Origin: Micrasema longulum
Lineage: Eukaryota; Arthropoda; Insecta; Trichoptera; Brachycentridae
Direction: 5' to 3'
DNA: 64,000 nt
Assembly (NCBI GenBank): GCA_022494885.1
Contig: JAGVSM010001434.1
Coordinates: 124,001 to 188,000, forward strand
Positions 20,531-31,839 of the stretch are shown piece by piece (positions within the stretch are counted from its first letter, which is position 1; every line of letters starts with the position of its first letter). The translations under genes were made by a program, and so were the position numbers. The notes under the pieces were generated by a model, which saw only the letters and a program-made list of their open reading frames with translations, searched no databases and was not told the DNA's origin.

Positions 20531-21404
20531 ATACTGTGGATGCGGCGCCATCCCCTGAATATTTGGAAATAATATGTACTTTATTATTAAAAATTATAAA
20601 TTTGAAAAAAAAATCTACAAATAGTCCTACAATGGTCACAAAAAATATTCAAACGCACGTGATTGACAAATTCAAACAATTTTTTCAGCATACATTCCTA
20701 CCTACGTATGCGCATTTCCTATATCAAGGTACCACGGCTTTTGAATCTGGATACTACTCTTCATTTTGAGTCCATTCCTATTACAAATGTTCGAATTTTT
20801 GCGCACGCGCATTAAGATTCATAACATTGTCATATTGTTCTACGAGCATCCAACTCGTGTAATGCAAATAAAAAACGACTGAAATAACATATACTATAAA
20901 GATTTGAATAGCATATTGTTGAAATTTGGCCATTTTGGTACTGTGCTAATGTTTATAGCTTCACCGCTAGACGCGCCGGTTCCCGTGCTCGGTAAATTAA
21001 TAGACGATTAGATTAATTATTATTATTATGTGAAACTTATCGTTTTCGTAATATAATACCTCGAGCGCACTTTACAAAAGTGATTCTATGCTACTTATAT
21101 TGCTTTAAATTAGATGCCTTATCATCTATCATGCCTACTAAAAGTAAGACTTCGATTATTTTTTGTCAGCATCCCTATGATAATATTCACCACACGCGCC
21201 TGGTAGCCAAACGTGTTTATCGCTTCAATATATGTGCATATGGCACTGGTACTACAATCTAAGCGAATCTCGATCGTTTATTATATATCATGTAGGTATA
21301 CATGAATACAAGACGATCATTCTTATGTTTACGGTGACAGTCAAGAGGATAAAACAATATTGCGATGTGAAGACATAAATTCAAATAAATATGTTAATCA
21401 TGTA

Positions 21405-21475
21405 AACCCACCGGGAATCGAACCTTATAGCTCGTGCATGGTAGGCAAACGCGCTAACCACTGCACGAGGCGGCA
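21405..21475 (-). mobile_element. SINE head fragment, tRNA-like
   Basis: CCACCGGGAATCGAACCTTA and GCATGGTAGGCAAACGCGCT, the inverse of the family B head. Neighbouring sequence gives no acceptor stem, so this is not a tRNA gene. Confidence 0.6.
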
Positions 21476-21839
21476 ACGATATGAAAAAACAAGTGTTAAC
21501 TTAATTATTTTATTATTAATCCCAATAAATTGGTTCGTTGTGAGTATATTCGCTTAATTAATAATAGTGTGTGTACAAATATGAGAAATTCAAGCGATTT
21601 TAGAGAAAACGCGTTATGTCATATTTTTATTTTGGAAACTTCACCTTTTCGTATTTTCAAAATAGTTGGAAATACGAAACAATTTTCTCGAAAATAAAAC
21701 ATAACGTAGACTAGAAATAATGCATGTTTTATTGAACTTAGAAATTAAACATTATTTCCTCAATCGAGGCATTGTATCTTGGTAACGAGTTTTGCAGCTA
21801 GTGCCAAATGTCAAAGAGGTTAGGTAAAACGTCACTTAC

Positions 21840-22264
21840 GTGTCTCCTTCATCATCTTGTTCGAAGTAAATCTGCCACGGCTCGGGATCTGTACTGTTTT
21901 TGTGTTCAGGTCCTATGATATTTAATGTTGGAACATCCTTGGATATGTCTGTGAGTCCGAAACTTAAATCATTGCGTTTTTCGTTGCGTAAATTAATGCT
22001 TGAGAATGACTCTGAGAGCAGAACTACTCCGCTGTCTAATCTCATGGAATCCCTATCGTCAACTTCTTCCTGAGCTTCGTCTACGATCAGACCAGAATCT
22101 TGTGGTGTTTCTAATTCTTCAGTGGAAAACTGCTCACTGATTTGACCCGAGAGAATTCCCGAATCTACGTTACAATCCTCATCGATGGTGCTCTTTCCAT
22201 CATCCAATGAGGTTTTTTTAGGATTTGATTTAATATAAGCACCATATCCCGGTTTATCACACAT
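21840..22264 (-). CDS. cact: Cactus (I-kappa-B) coding exon 1: N-terminal regulatory region
   Basis: First coding exon of the NF-kB inhibitor that holds Dorsal/Dif-type Rel proteins in the cytoplasm until Toll signalling triggers its degradation. It encodes residues 1-142 from the ATG at 22264. The acidic, Ser-rich N-terminus carries the phosphodegron DSGILS at residues 34-39, matching the DSGxxS destruction motif of the family, plus two further DSG motifs at 56-58 and 77-79. The end, EQDDEGDT, leads directly into the first ankyrin repeat, as in Drosophila Cactus. The donor is AC|GTAAGT. Two bases are left over and are completed by the G that opens exon 2, giving Thr142, so the phases agree. 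Intron 1 is about 13 kb and full of transposons. I saw no obvious kB site in the few hundred bases upstream. The identification is firm; the annotated start is the only in-frame ATG that fits. Confidence 0.93.
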
Positions 22265-23579
22265 CTTTTACTACTTCGAAAATGCGATTATGAGAAATAC
22301 TTTACCACAAAGACGTAACGTTTTTACAAATATACAAACATTCAAAGAATATTACTGCCTAATATAGGCAAAAACTAAACGAAACTTTGTAATGGAACAA
22401 AATTACGTTAAAATCACTTTACATATTTTATATTGAAAATAAAATGACACTTCAAATCAAATTAATAGCAGCTGTTTCGGAAAATAATTCGTTCGATCTC
22501 GACGACGCGCCTAACACCTCGATCCTCGTTTTACTATTGAAATTTCAGTTTTGAAATACGACAAAAATAACACATAACTGCAAGCGAAACACCGATCAAA
22601 GCATTTATCTCTTTCACACGGTAGGGATGTGCGATTGTAGAATATTGTCGATTATCAAAAATCACTAACACCAACATAGCGAACCAAATTACACATAGGT
22701 AGGTACTGTGGGTAGGCAAGTAAAAATACGCGCCAACACGTGATATTTTATTAGCAGAATTTGGACATATTGTATTTTTCTCCTCCTAAATGTGATATAA
22801 TATCATAGATTCCAGTCATCGACTGATTAAAAAACTATACTGATCGTCTGCGCCGACCGCACTGAGTTTTAGAATGTAGAGTTTTCTCTAAGACATATAC
22901 TATGCTAAGATATATTATGTACCTCGGAGTAATAAGGTGCTACCGCTGTAGAGTCACCTACACTAACAAAAATCATTCTAGGATTATTAATCACGAGATT
23001 AGCAATAATTTACAGCAAAACAATGGGCCTCAGGTGCTAGTTTGAGAATCGCAAGCGCATCGCGGAACTACCCATTACACGTCTACTAAACTAAACCGAA
23101 AATTTGCAACACTTTTGTTCTACACGATAGAGCAAAACAGCTGTGGCACGTGGCACTCTGAGTTATGCATCTAACATTCATGGATATACTTTCATTATTT
23201 AAAAAAAATCGTGTTTCCTTACTGGGTAGGCGCGACTTCAAAAAAGATCCGGGTAAGTGGCTTTCAATGTAGCCAAGTGTTGAACCCCTAATAAAGAAGA
23301 TTCAATTTACTTGCGGGTTCGGCCTTCGGCTATACCAGGAAAAATATAGAATAGACTGTATTTATGTGTTATTTTGTCTTTATTTAATATGTCCATATTT
23401 TATATTGCTGTATGTTGTGCACAAACACCACTATTTTAGATCTAAATTTGTTGTCTGGGCATTTACATTTACTATGGCGAGTACATCCAAGAAGCAGTTG
23501 TCCTGGCTGAGGAATATAAGAGTAAAGCAGGACCAAGATGCTTTCGCTGTAGTGGTCGCCAATGTTGAGGAGACCTGAC
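22265..23579. other. Region upstream of cactus, no further gene seen
   Basis: This should contain the cactus 5' UTR and promoter, and beyond them the end of Psf1's downstream region. I see no convincing TATA box or kB-like GGGA...TTCC site. The sequence at about 22978-23130 shares short blocks with MITE-5. Confidence 0.4.
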
Positions 23580-23705
23580 AAGGCACCCAAGAAGAAGGCA
23601 TTTACAGGGCTTATGACCTGTCATTGGCCAATTTAGATCTGAATAACTCCCTAGGGACGAAATCCAGCCTGTCTGCAAATATTTGGACATACTCAAAACA
23701 TTGTT
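23580..23705 (+). mobile_element. Repeat R fragment
   Basis: GGCATTTACAGGGCTTATGA, CCTGTCATTGGCCAATTTAG and TATTTGGACATACTCAAAAC match the arms of the 62.5-63.3 kb repeat, close to the Psf1 polyadenylation signal. Confidence 0.7.
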
Positions 23706-23832
23706 GGACTACTATTTCATTTTATTACTATAAAATATTATTAAAACTAAAAATAGAAGTTATCACTTAGAAGAGAACCATTTAAAACTAGAATAGGGTA
23801 TTAGTTAATTATTTCGTTAAAATATAGTCATT

Positions 23833-24286
23833 TTATGATATAAGTTCTTCTAAGACTCCTTGGCGAATCAGTGTTTGACATTCTGTAGTGGGTAAATAGT
23901 GACGACTGTCTTTCTTTAAAAACACAACATCTCCATCTTCTAGCTCCAATTTTCCATAGTCCGTAAGACAGAGTACCTCAGTGTAAAGAGATTTCGGAGG
24001 TTTAATATTCTCGGTAAGATCGATCCCCCAATATCCAATATCCTGCCCAAGAGATCGCATAAATGTTGCCAATGTTGAAGAATATTTTGAAAACCATTTA
24101 AATTCTTCTTCCGATAACATTTCTTTGATTTCAGGTGGCAACACCGGTCCAAAATCCCACCTCATGGACTTGATTTTCATCAGCCTATTGTACAGATATG
24201 CAAGGAGACATCTTTTATTTCGCTCCAGGGCAGTGTGTCTGACTTGAACTGTGGACCATAAAGCTCGATTGTCTGTGGTGGCATTT
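23833..24286 (-). CDS. Psf1: Psf1 coding exon 3 (main body and stop)
   Basis: This exon holds most of Psf1. After acceptor TTTCAG| it encodes NATTDNRALWSTVQVRH, then RNKRCLLAYLYNRL and RWDFGPVLPPEI. It continues with MRSLGQDIG, KPPKSLYTEVLCL and DYGKLE, and ends QTLIRQGVLEELIS at the stop (23835-23833). These are the A-domain and the C-terminal B-domain of Psf1 in the family order. Joined with exons 1 and 2 the protein is 193 residues, against 196 in human. A polyadenylation signal (AATAAA on the minus strand, 23726-23721) lies about 107 bases past the stop. Intron 2 (about 4.5 kb) contains LINE and mariner debris and a SINE. Confidence 0.95.
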
Positions 24287-24344
24287 CTGAAATTTAGAAA
24301 TATCAAAAATTGCATTATATAAATTGTAATGTACACCTTAACTA

Positions 24345-24520
24345 CCGGGTTGTGGGTCCCGTGGATAGTGTTATGGACTCAGGGATCAGGGGTCTGAGGT
24401 TCGAACCCCACTCTACCCCAACATGATTTCCATTTTCTTATAGTAAATTATTTACACTTTGTTGAAAATGGCTACCAAAATTTAAATATTTGGGTGTGTA
24501 TTATTATGTACCAATTACCT
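24345..24520 (+). mobile_element. SINE family A in Psf1 intron 2
   Basis: CGGGTTGTGGGTCCCGTGGA, GGTTCGAACCCCACTCTACC, then CCATTTTCTTATAGTAAATT and TTGTTGAAAATGGCTACC. It starts about 60 bases upstream of the Psf1 exon 3 acceptor on the opposite strand. Confidence 0.85.
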
Positions 24521-25229
24521 ATATATAAATTGCTTCCTTAATTAAAACCTCTTCCCGAAATTCTTAACTTCTTTCGTTCATCATACCCTCAATTTTAAAA
24601 TCAGTAAATATAATATGTTTTGTTAGCTTAGTTAGAATGCGAGTTTAACTATAAAATTGTAAAGCACACTTGAGGCAATTCTTCACAAAAATGGCGTAAT
24701 ATAAATCAGCCAAATCTTATTATTGTTATAACGTATACAGACATTCTGCAATCGTTACAACTTATCAAGCAGTTCAGAATTAGCATCATGGTAATACACA
24801 TATGTATAGTCAAGGGGTGGAAGAAGTAAGCTCTGGGCTGGTACTCCAAATACAATTGTAACGCGGTATAGCACATTTTTACATACTAAATACACATCAC
24901 AGCGTGCTGTAAATGCGTTCGAAATACTAGCCCTGGACTAATGTTTGCTTAAAATTGATTGGCAAGAAATTATGCAATCTTTTAAGTGAGTGCAAACTGC
25001 TATAAAGTTTACGACTAACTTCGTTAACCTGATTGCGGCACCCTCAATGCTTATTTTTGAAAATATCTAAGTTTTTAACTAAAATCATGACTGAAAATTC
25101 TGTGCCATTTATTTTGAAAAGAGGGTGTGAAAAATCCACTTTCGAATACATTTTTTTACTATCAACTGGTACAATTTGGGATTTTGTTGGATTAATGAGA
25201 AGTCCATTATTTTCTGTCCATGAAGAGAT

Positions 25230-27080
25230 ATGCTAGAGTGCATGTGACATTACTTCATATGCTTTATCAATGTCATCAGGTTTAAAATGAATATATAATT
25301 GCAAATCATCAGCATACAAATGGTACGAACAGAGGAGTATTGGGGTTATAAATTTGATAAAAAGGGAAAATAAAAATGGAGAAAGTATCTCTCCCTTGTG
25401 GCATACCGGCGATAAGATCAATTCAATCTTATATCGTGACGCACTGCTGACGGCAACGTAAATATGCTGAGATTCAATTATCACGGATGGAAATAGGTTT
25501 GAGGAATCGATTCTGGCAAGAAGCAGGTCAAAATCAAGAAAGTCAAAAGTACTACTAAAATCGAGAAGGACCAAGAGCGTAAAACGTTTATCATTCATTG
25601 TTGTCTGATATTGTCAGTTATTTAAACTAAGACTATAGAAGTACTGTGTCCAACTCGAAAACCAGATTGCAGAGGGTCAAGTTGATTATGGAGTGCCAGA
25701 TAAAAATGAATTTATTTTTAGGCTATTCGTTCAATAACTAAAGGCAGACTGGAGATGGTTCTATAATCTTCTTTAGATGTTAGGGAGCCATTTTTAGGAA
25801 GTGGAATGATAAAAGCAAATTTCTATTGGGTTGGAAAGTGACCACATGTGAGGGAATAATCAATAATATGAGTAATAACAGATATAATAAAAGGCAAAAT
25901 CATATGGATCATTGACAAGCTCAATTCTTCGCTGCCGGAGGATTTAATTTTGATAGAAAGCTTCATCGACGTCGGAGAAACGAAACTGAGATTTGTTGGT
26001 ATTTTGAGAATTGTTAATATTACATAGCAAAGAACATTTTAAAGCTTCGTCAATTACCACAAGAGGCAAAGAAAAATGCAAGTTGTGTCTGTTAAGGTCC
26101 AACCAATTATTTTTATCCACAGTGGAAATAGCTTTGCCCGCCCCGAGTGAATATAGGAAGTTCCAAGAACGTGGGAAAGATTGATTATTAAGTGGTGATT
26201 TAATGTCTCTTTTTTTAGCATTCCTATATAATTTATTGCAACGGATTCCGAAGGTTTGAAATTTTTTCCAGCCACGGATAGAATTGATTGATTTGAGTTT
26301 GAATTTAGCTAGGTCGCATTTCGCCATCAGTTTTAAAATGTCATTGGTAAGCCAGGGAGCTGGAGGATATTTCAGTTTCACTTGTCCAATAAGGGCGTGC
26401 AACGGGACAACTATCGTACCGTTCAAAGAGTTGACTTTTAGATCAAGGTTGTTTGTTTCGTAAATATTCTTCCAGTCTATGTTAGAGATGTCAATCTCAA
26501 ATTGTTCTTTGTTAATATTGCGAAAATTTATAGGAAGCAATATCTTCAAGTGATGTCGTGGACAGTCTTTTTTATATATCAAATAGAGGATTTCGTGATT
26601 CGAAAATCCAGAAGCAGTCAATTGGCTGTATTTATTAATTTTATGAGGAAAGGTGGTAAAAACAACACCAAGAAGTGTATGGGATGATACAGCGTGAAGT
26701 GTTGGTTTAAGAGGAAGTATAGAGAGTATTTCCTCGAGCTGTTTGTTTCTATGGTCCCTTTTGAGAAGACAAGTGTTAAAGTCATCCATAGTTATAGTAT
26801 GATTGTAAGAAAAGTGATTATAGCAGTATTTTGAAATTCTAAGAAATAATTCATTCTGGTGGGGACAATACACAAAGCTAAAAAGAAGATAGTTAGGTTT
26901 GAAGTTTGCTTCTATAAATATGTACTCTGGACAACCTTTTGAGGAAGAAAGCGATTTTGTGATGACAGAATAATAAATACCACCACTTAAGTAGATGCCA
27001 AACCCCCCTCTGACTCTATTTATGTGATCATTACGCATTAGACCTGGTAATGGGTACATTAGTACTTTTATGCGTTTCAA
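25230..27080 (-). pseudogene. Degenerate LINE with endonuclease and reverse-transcriptase parts
   Basis: The 27080-25944 part is open for 378 residues. It reads RGGFGIYLSGGIYYSVIT, PEYIFIEANF and DDFNTCLLKRDHRN, then LTASGFSNHEIL, which follow the pattern of the apurinic endonuclease of non-LTR retrotransposons. The 25598-25233 part reads LLVLLDFSSTFDFLDFDLLL, PVCHKGEILSPFLFSLFI and YADDLQLYIH, including the catalytic YADD box. Stops and frameshifts separate them. It lies in intron 2 of Psf1, in the same orientation as the gene. Confidence 0.85.
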
Positions 27081-27779
27081 TTTTCGCGCATAAGGAAACT
27101 TATGTGATGTAACTATTATTTAGTCTGTAGAGCTGTATAAACGAGGCTCTAACTGGGAATCCCAAACATAAATCGAGCATCTTATTAATGTTCATTATAA
27201 ACTTTGGGAAGTTAAATTTAATTTGAAAAGATCTTTCTTTTTAGTCAATTAAATTTATGGAAGCAACTTCGTTTGTCTTATTTACAGTTTAAATATTCTT
27301 TTAAATTCACTATCCATGCAGGTATCATATCGGCAGAAGCGTGTATTAATGCATCCATAATTCAAACAAAGAAAAGAAAATTAACACAGTATACCATAAT
27401 AATATTATATAAGTGAATGGGGTCTAGAATTTCAACCGTCCAAGCGCTCAGTAACTGCTAGACTTGTAATCTAACTTCTATTTTAATAAATTTGTTTTTT
27501 TTTTTTTTTAATGTCTCCAAAACTCTCAACTTCATTATCAAATAAAAAATGTAAATAGGGGCTAGATTTCTTACTGTCCATGCGCTCTGTAGCTGCAAGG
27601 CGTACTGCAATCTAGCTCCTATCTCCTATACCTAGTCCTGCTATAAATACTGTAACATGAGTTCAAAAATTCATAAAATGTAAACAATAGCAGGTAGCGA
27701 CCCGTAACCTTTTTTCAGGTAAAGTACAAACCCTTATGCTATTGCTATAGTTAGTCAGTCGTTGAACGTCAATGAGTAA

Positions 27780-28140
27780 ACATGGTGTGGGGTGTTAAAG
27801 AAAACCGAATCGCTGTAATCATGTTACACAAAGTTGGGAAGAAGCCGGGAGACATTTTTAACAACCTAAAATTTAGGTATAAGTAGCCAGTTTGTGTATC
27901 AAACTATTAATCGGTTCAAGAATATTCAAAGTGCTGAAGACCGACAAATATCTGGACGTCCTCGAACTGTGCGGACTCCAGGAGCTATTAAGGCTGTCAG
28001 AAGCAGAATTCATAGAAATCCGCTCCGTAAACAAAAAATCTTGTCCAGGGAGATGAATATATCGACTCGAAGTGTGTCTCGCATCATCAAATCTGACCTA
28101 AATGTGGGGACTTACCGAAGAAGCACTGGTCATACTTAGT
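27780..28140 (+). pseudogene. Mariner transposase, N-terminal fragment
   Basis: The frame broken near 27885 reads KENRIAVIMLHKVGKKPGDI, then YQTINRFKNIQSAEDRQIS, GRPRTVRTPGAIKAVRSRIH and STRSVSRIIKSDL. These are the paired helix-turn-helix DNA-binding region (GRP AT-hook-like linker included) of mariner transposases. The catalytic DDE domain is missing. Confidence 0.85.
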
Positions 28141-28289
28141 TATCTAAGTGAGGACAGCCACCTAACCAAATTTGTATATAATGTTTTCATACAGAATTGA
28201 ATAATGTTTTTTGGGGACAAGTTGCTGATTAACAATAAATATTGAGATGCATGCTATTGCGTAGTGTATTTTACAAATGGATAACCATT

Positions 28290-28815
28290 ATTTTTTTTTT
28301 ATTTATTTATTCATATTTTTCGCTTACAAACTATAAATTAATAATTAAAATAATGTGACCTCACTGGGGTTTCCCGTGCCGAGGACACTTAACAATTTAG
28401 TTTTTTTTTATTACATTTGAGAATAAACAAAGAAGACTCACTTAAAAAACAAACATAATTAAACAAATATTCAGACAGTTTTAAAAACAAGGTATTTATA
28501 TACATCTATATTATTTATATTACAAAACACACAATGAAAACAACAAAAACCTAGCAATAGCCATACAGTTGTGGAGCAGTTGATTCAGCATTGGTATGGG
28601 CGAATGAGACAATCCATTTTACTTCTACCTAGCTCCACTATCCATTTTTTTATAGCCTTTTTAAACATTTTCTCATTACTAATTGCTTTAATAGATAGTG
28701 GAAGTAGGTTATAGATTTTAATTGAATAATACGTCAAAGTGGTATTAGTTTGTATTTGTTTCAGACTTTCATGAGTTAGATGTAAATGTAACATATTAAA
28801 TAATTCCAAATCTCA
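28290..28815 (-). pseudogene. Truncated LINE tail next to Psf1 exon 2
   Basis: The minus strand reads MLHLHLTHESLKQIQTNTTL then YYSIKIYNLLPLSIKAISNE and FKKAIKKWI, the C-terminal block of Jockey/CR1-like LINEs. An AT-rich 3' region runs to about 28290. The open frame begins immediately after a stop at about 28815, only a few bases from the Psf1 exon 2 donor. Confidence 0.7.
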
Positions 28816-28825
28816 TACGCATGAC

Positions 28826-28881
28826 ATGTTAGATTTGAACAAAATATCCATCTCCTGAATAATATTCCGCACAGCATCATC
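28826..28881 (-). CDS. Psf1: Psf1 coding exon 2 (donor site uncertain)
   Basis: Short exon after acceptor TTTTTAG|, encoding DDAVRNIIQEMDILFKSN. It aligns with EDGLRQVLEEMKALYEQN of human Psf1. It must end with two leftover bases to match exon 3. This works if the donor is AAC AT|GTCATG, giving Ile at the join. The better-looking donor GTATGAG seven bases on (exon end 28819) would leave phase 0 and break the frame of exon 3. A truncated LINE begins almost immediately downstream, so the original donor context may have been altered. The protein assignment is good; the exact 3' boundary is tentative. Confidence 0.72.
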
Positions 28882-28985
28882 CTAAAAAGAAAAAAATATT
28901 TTCTTTTAAAACACAAAAATCTGTATACCTACAGATGTGAATCAATCTTTATTTTTTAATAGTGATAATATCCGAAAAATATTAC

Positions 28986-29057
28986 ATTGTACGGTGGTAT
29001 GGCATCAGCACATCTTTCAGTATCTTTTAAGAGCTCGATACCTCTTTCAGCAAACAT
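28986..29057 (-). CDS. Psf1: GINS complex subunit Psf1, coding exon 1
   Basis: Psf1 is one of four subunits of GINS, which joins Mcm2-7 and Cdc45 to form the replicative CMG helicase in the nucleus. This exon encodes the first 24 residues, MFAERGIELLKD...IPPYN, which match the conserved start of Psf1 (human MFCEKAMELIREL...LPAFNED). The ATG is at 29057 and the donor is AAT|GTAATA, phase 0. No other in-frame ATG upstream is needed. The gene lies head-to-head with Tom70, about 3.7 kb away across repeat-rich DNA, and upstream of cactus on the same strand. Confidence 0.85.
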
Positions 29058-29719
29058 TTTAATCGTAGATTACAGAGTACAGGATCTGTAAAAAAATTAT
29101 AGCAGTTAACTAAATAAAAAAGGTAAATACATAAAATTTAAGCACAATCGATCAATGAGTTATTTTATTTCCGAAAAAAATATATTCATGTGACTTGAAG
29201 TTTCGATGTTTGACGTTTTTTTGACAATCAATTCATATTTCATAGTCAATTTATCAGATTCGCGGGAAATTTTCTGTACTTGCGTTTGGGGCTGCGTTCA
29301 TCATTCCAGTACCACAGACAAAGAATCAGATGAGGAGAAAACTGGGGATGTTAGGATAACATTCGTTTTTAGAAAATAATAGTTTTTATAACATTATGGA
29401 ACTTTTTGATATCTGAGATCTTTGAAATTCTACTTTCCAAACATTTTCCTCTTGAATCACCGTCATTTACGCAATTTTTTTTATTTCGATATTAGGTCTA
29501 CTTGTTATGACTCGTGTTGCAATGGAAATGCTAAAAAATGTACGGTATTTAAAAAAAATGTTTGTAATCTAATAAGTCTACTCCAATCATTCGGAATTGT
29601 AAAGAGGACTTTTTTTCAAACAAATCTCATATAAACCAAAACCAGAAATACACATTCTTCGATTGGGCTCATCCATATAAAGCAATATGTAGATAAAAAA
29701 ATACCTTGATTGTGATGTT

Positions 29720-30180
29720 GGTCTAAAATCGAGTGAATGTGTCAAAAAACACATAGGTGAAGACGACGACTTCCAAAGAGTGTACAAATTGTACAATAAA
29801 ACATATCGAATTTCCTCCATCCTCTTTTCCCAAAGACGATCTCTGTGTGGAAATTTGATTTCTTCTTTCGTTATCAGAGGCATCCAATAAAAGTATTGTT
29901 ATGTCTTCGATCCCTGGCCGTTGTAGTATTCCCAGCAGTGAAAAAGTGGACACGTTACCAAAGGAGGCGGTCTACAGATCCTGCCCATAGTAATTTATTA
30001 CCACTGAGTAATCTCTTCGCTATGATGAAGAATAAGCCACTTCTCATATAAAAATAATATTGGGTAGCCTCTTCCCATGCCAAGGGGAGGTTTTATTTTT
30101 AATTGAAACCAAATATAATAAAAAAATCTTGGTTTTCCAAAATGATTTCGAATAACTTTTAAAGATCTCCTCTATATTAA
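29720..30180 (+). pseudogene. LINE RNase H tail (I/Jockey-like), copy 1
   Basis: In frame: PGRCSIPSSEKVDTLPKEAV, the end of an RNase H domain, followed by a region shared with 50095-50700 (GATCCTGCCCATAGTAAT, GGGTAGCCTCTTCCCATGCC). Several frameshifts. Confidence 0.7.
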
Positions 30181-30439
30181 GCAGAATGCGAAAGAAGAAA
30201 GACACAAGGTAAAATCTTAAAATCTCTGGTTACAAGTAAGAATGCAACTTCGTCTAAAAAAGATTTATACTTTGGGATGTCTATATTTAAAGTATGAACA
30301 TCGTTAAAAAAACATTGATGTTTTTACGATTTTCAATTCAATTTACTTATTTGAAAATCACATGTAAATCAAAAACTATAACTAAAATTTAAAACGTACA
30401 TATTTTAAAAATGAAAAATACATGAAAAAGACTCTTGTC

Positions 30440-30840
30440 AGAGTAATACGAGAATCCTGATTCGGAAAACCCCTTCGGATACATGGAAGATATCAACATC
30501 CAGAGATATGTTGTTCAGCATAGTGGTAGCTTTTCCAACAGGCATAACCATCGGCAGGTTGGTCCTGTATATCGGGATTTGAAATAATCTATGCTGACGC
30601 TGTCTTAAGTAATTATCAGTAACATATACAAACCAATGCTCATCATAATCTCAGAATTATCGACCATACCACGCAACAATCAATAAAAATGTGTACCTAG
30701 TCAAATATACATTCCTTCTAGTCTCTAAACTGTTGTAGTCAAGCATACCCTGGAGAAACTTGGCCGGGTAGAGCCAAGAATAATATCCGCTACACGCACT
30801 CGTTCATGTAGAGTATCTCAGAAATATCTTTTGGATTTTC
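30440..30840 (-). pseudogene. Jockey-like LINE C-terminal fragment
   Basis: The minus strand reads ERIQKIFLRYST, SWLYPAKFLQGMLDYNSLET, RRNVYLTRYTFLLI, then YLRQRQHRLFQIPIYRTNLP and MVMPVGKATTMLN ending DIFH. This is the standard end of a non-LTR reverse-transcriptase polypeptide. There is one stop and no ORF start. Confidence 0.8.
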
Positions 30841-31717
30841 TCTATCATAAGAGGATACTTCAGTTCATGTGGCCCCTAAATTATTGAGCCACTCTCGAGT
30901 CTACTTTGCACATAGCTTAACTTTTCTAAAATAAGCACAGGCACTTGCCTAAGTTATTTACGACTAAAAGAAAATGGCCCGAAAATGTAAAGGTAAATTA
31001 TAAGATCGCTTACATTTACTTTTTTTTATACAGCGCCCTTGAAGTGATCAATCACGAAAACTGGTCTACAACAATAAACAAAAAATATTATTATTATTAT
31101 TGTTTAAAAAACGCGATGTTTTCGCTTTAAATTAAATAAATGAATCGCCAAAATCCAATGTTTTTAATACTTGATTCTGCATTTGAAAAAGTTAGTTTAA
31201 AGTACCTAATACTTACAATAAATAGCAATATGTAATATAAAACTAATATGAAACGCATGAAAGTAACAAATTTTTGTTGTAGTTTTAATAGTTTCCATCG
31301 ATAAATAATAAAACTGTTTCTTTAGGAATACAACGAAATCCAACGATTTATCGTTTTTATTTCCAAACTAACATTGATATTTTATCTGACATTTTTCAAA
31401 GGTAAATCGATGTTTTAAAAATATCGATGTATCGTCATCCCTTGATACAAGTTTTTCGGTTCTGTTTGGGGTTCTGAGGTTCTGTCCATGTTAATCTCTG
31501 GTCCATGTGATCCACAGATTATATAGTACATGTGATCTATGATTCTATCCAGCTAGCTTAATCTGTCATAATTTCGTTTCGTAAGCTTGTTCGTTCGTCA
31601 TATATCTATCTCATTCTAACGTAATCATCAAAATCGTATTTCGCTCAGAGTAATAATGCGTGAACCTATAGAGAAGCCCTATCACTATGTTTCGTAGAAA
31701 GCAAGCGATGTTGGTTT
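30841..31717. other. Spacer between Psf1 and Tom70, nothing recognised
   Basis: AT-rich. It includes ATTATTATTATTATTG at about 31087 and blocks near 31650 resembling MITE-5 ends (CAGAGTAATAATGCGTG). No exon seen. Confidence 0.4.
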
Positions 31718-31738
31718 GTTGCTTAGCAACAAATTGGT
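31718..31738. promoter_or_regulatory. X-box-like palindrome with adjacent inverted CCAAT
   Basis: GTTGCTTAGCAAC is a near-perfect palindrome resembling the RFX-family X-box (GTTGCC-N-GGCAAC type). ATTGG follows three bases later. It lies about 110 bases upstream of a THAP-type start codon at 31840 and about 1.07 kb upstream of Tom70. Function is inferred from pattern only. Confidence 0.3.
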
Positions 31739-31839
31739 GGCCACTTTGTTTTGTTTGACAACATAAACATAACGGTTCGATCGATGGCTTTGTTTGTAAA
31801 TAACTTGGATATTTACGTTATAATAAATAAAAATCGACT

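Noticed and set aside
22534..22719. ORF upstream of cactus
   Set aside because: Hydrophobic by chance, no signature, no splice partner.
27894..28139. 81-residue ORF as a host DNA-binding protein
   Set aside because: It is the helix-turn-helix part of a mariner transposase with a broken N-terminus and no catalytic domain.
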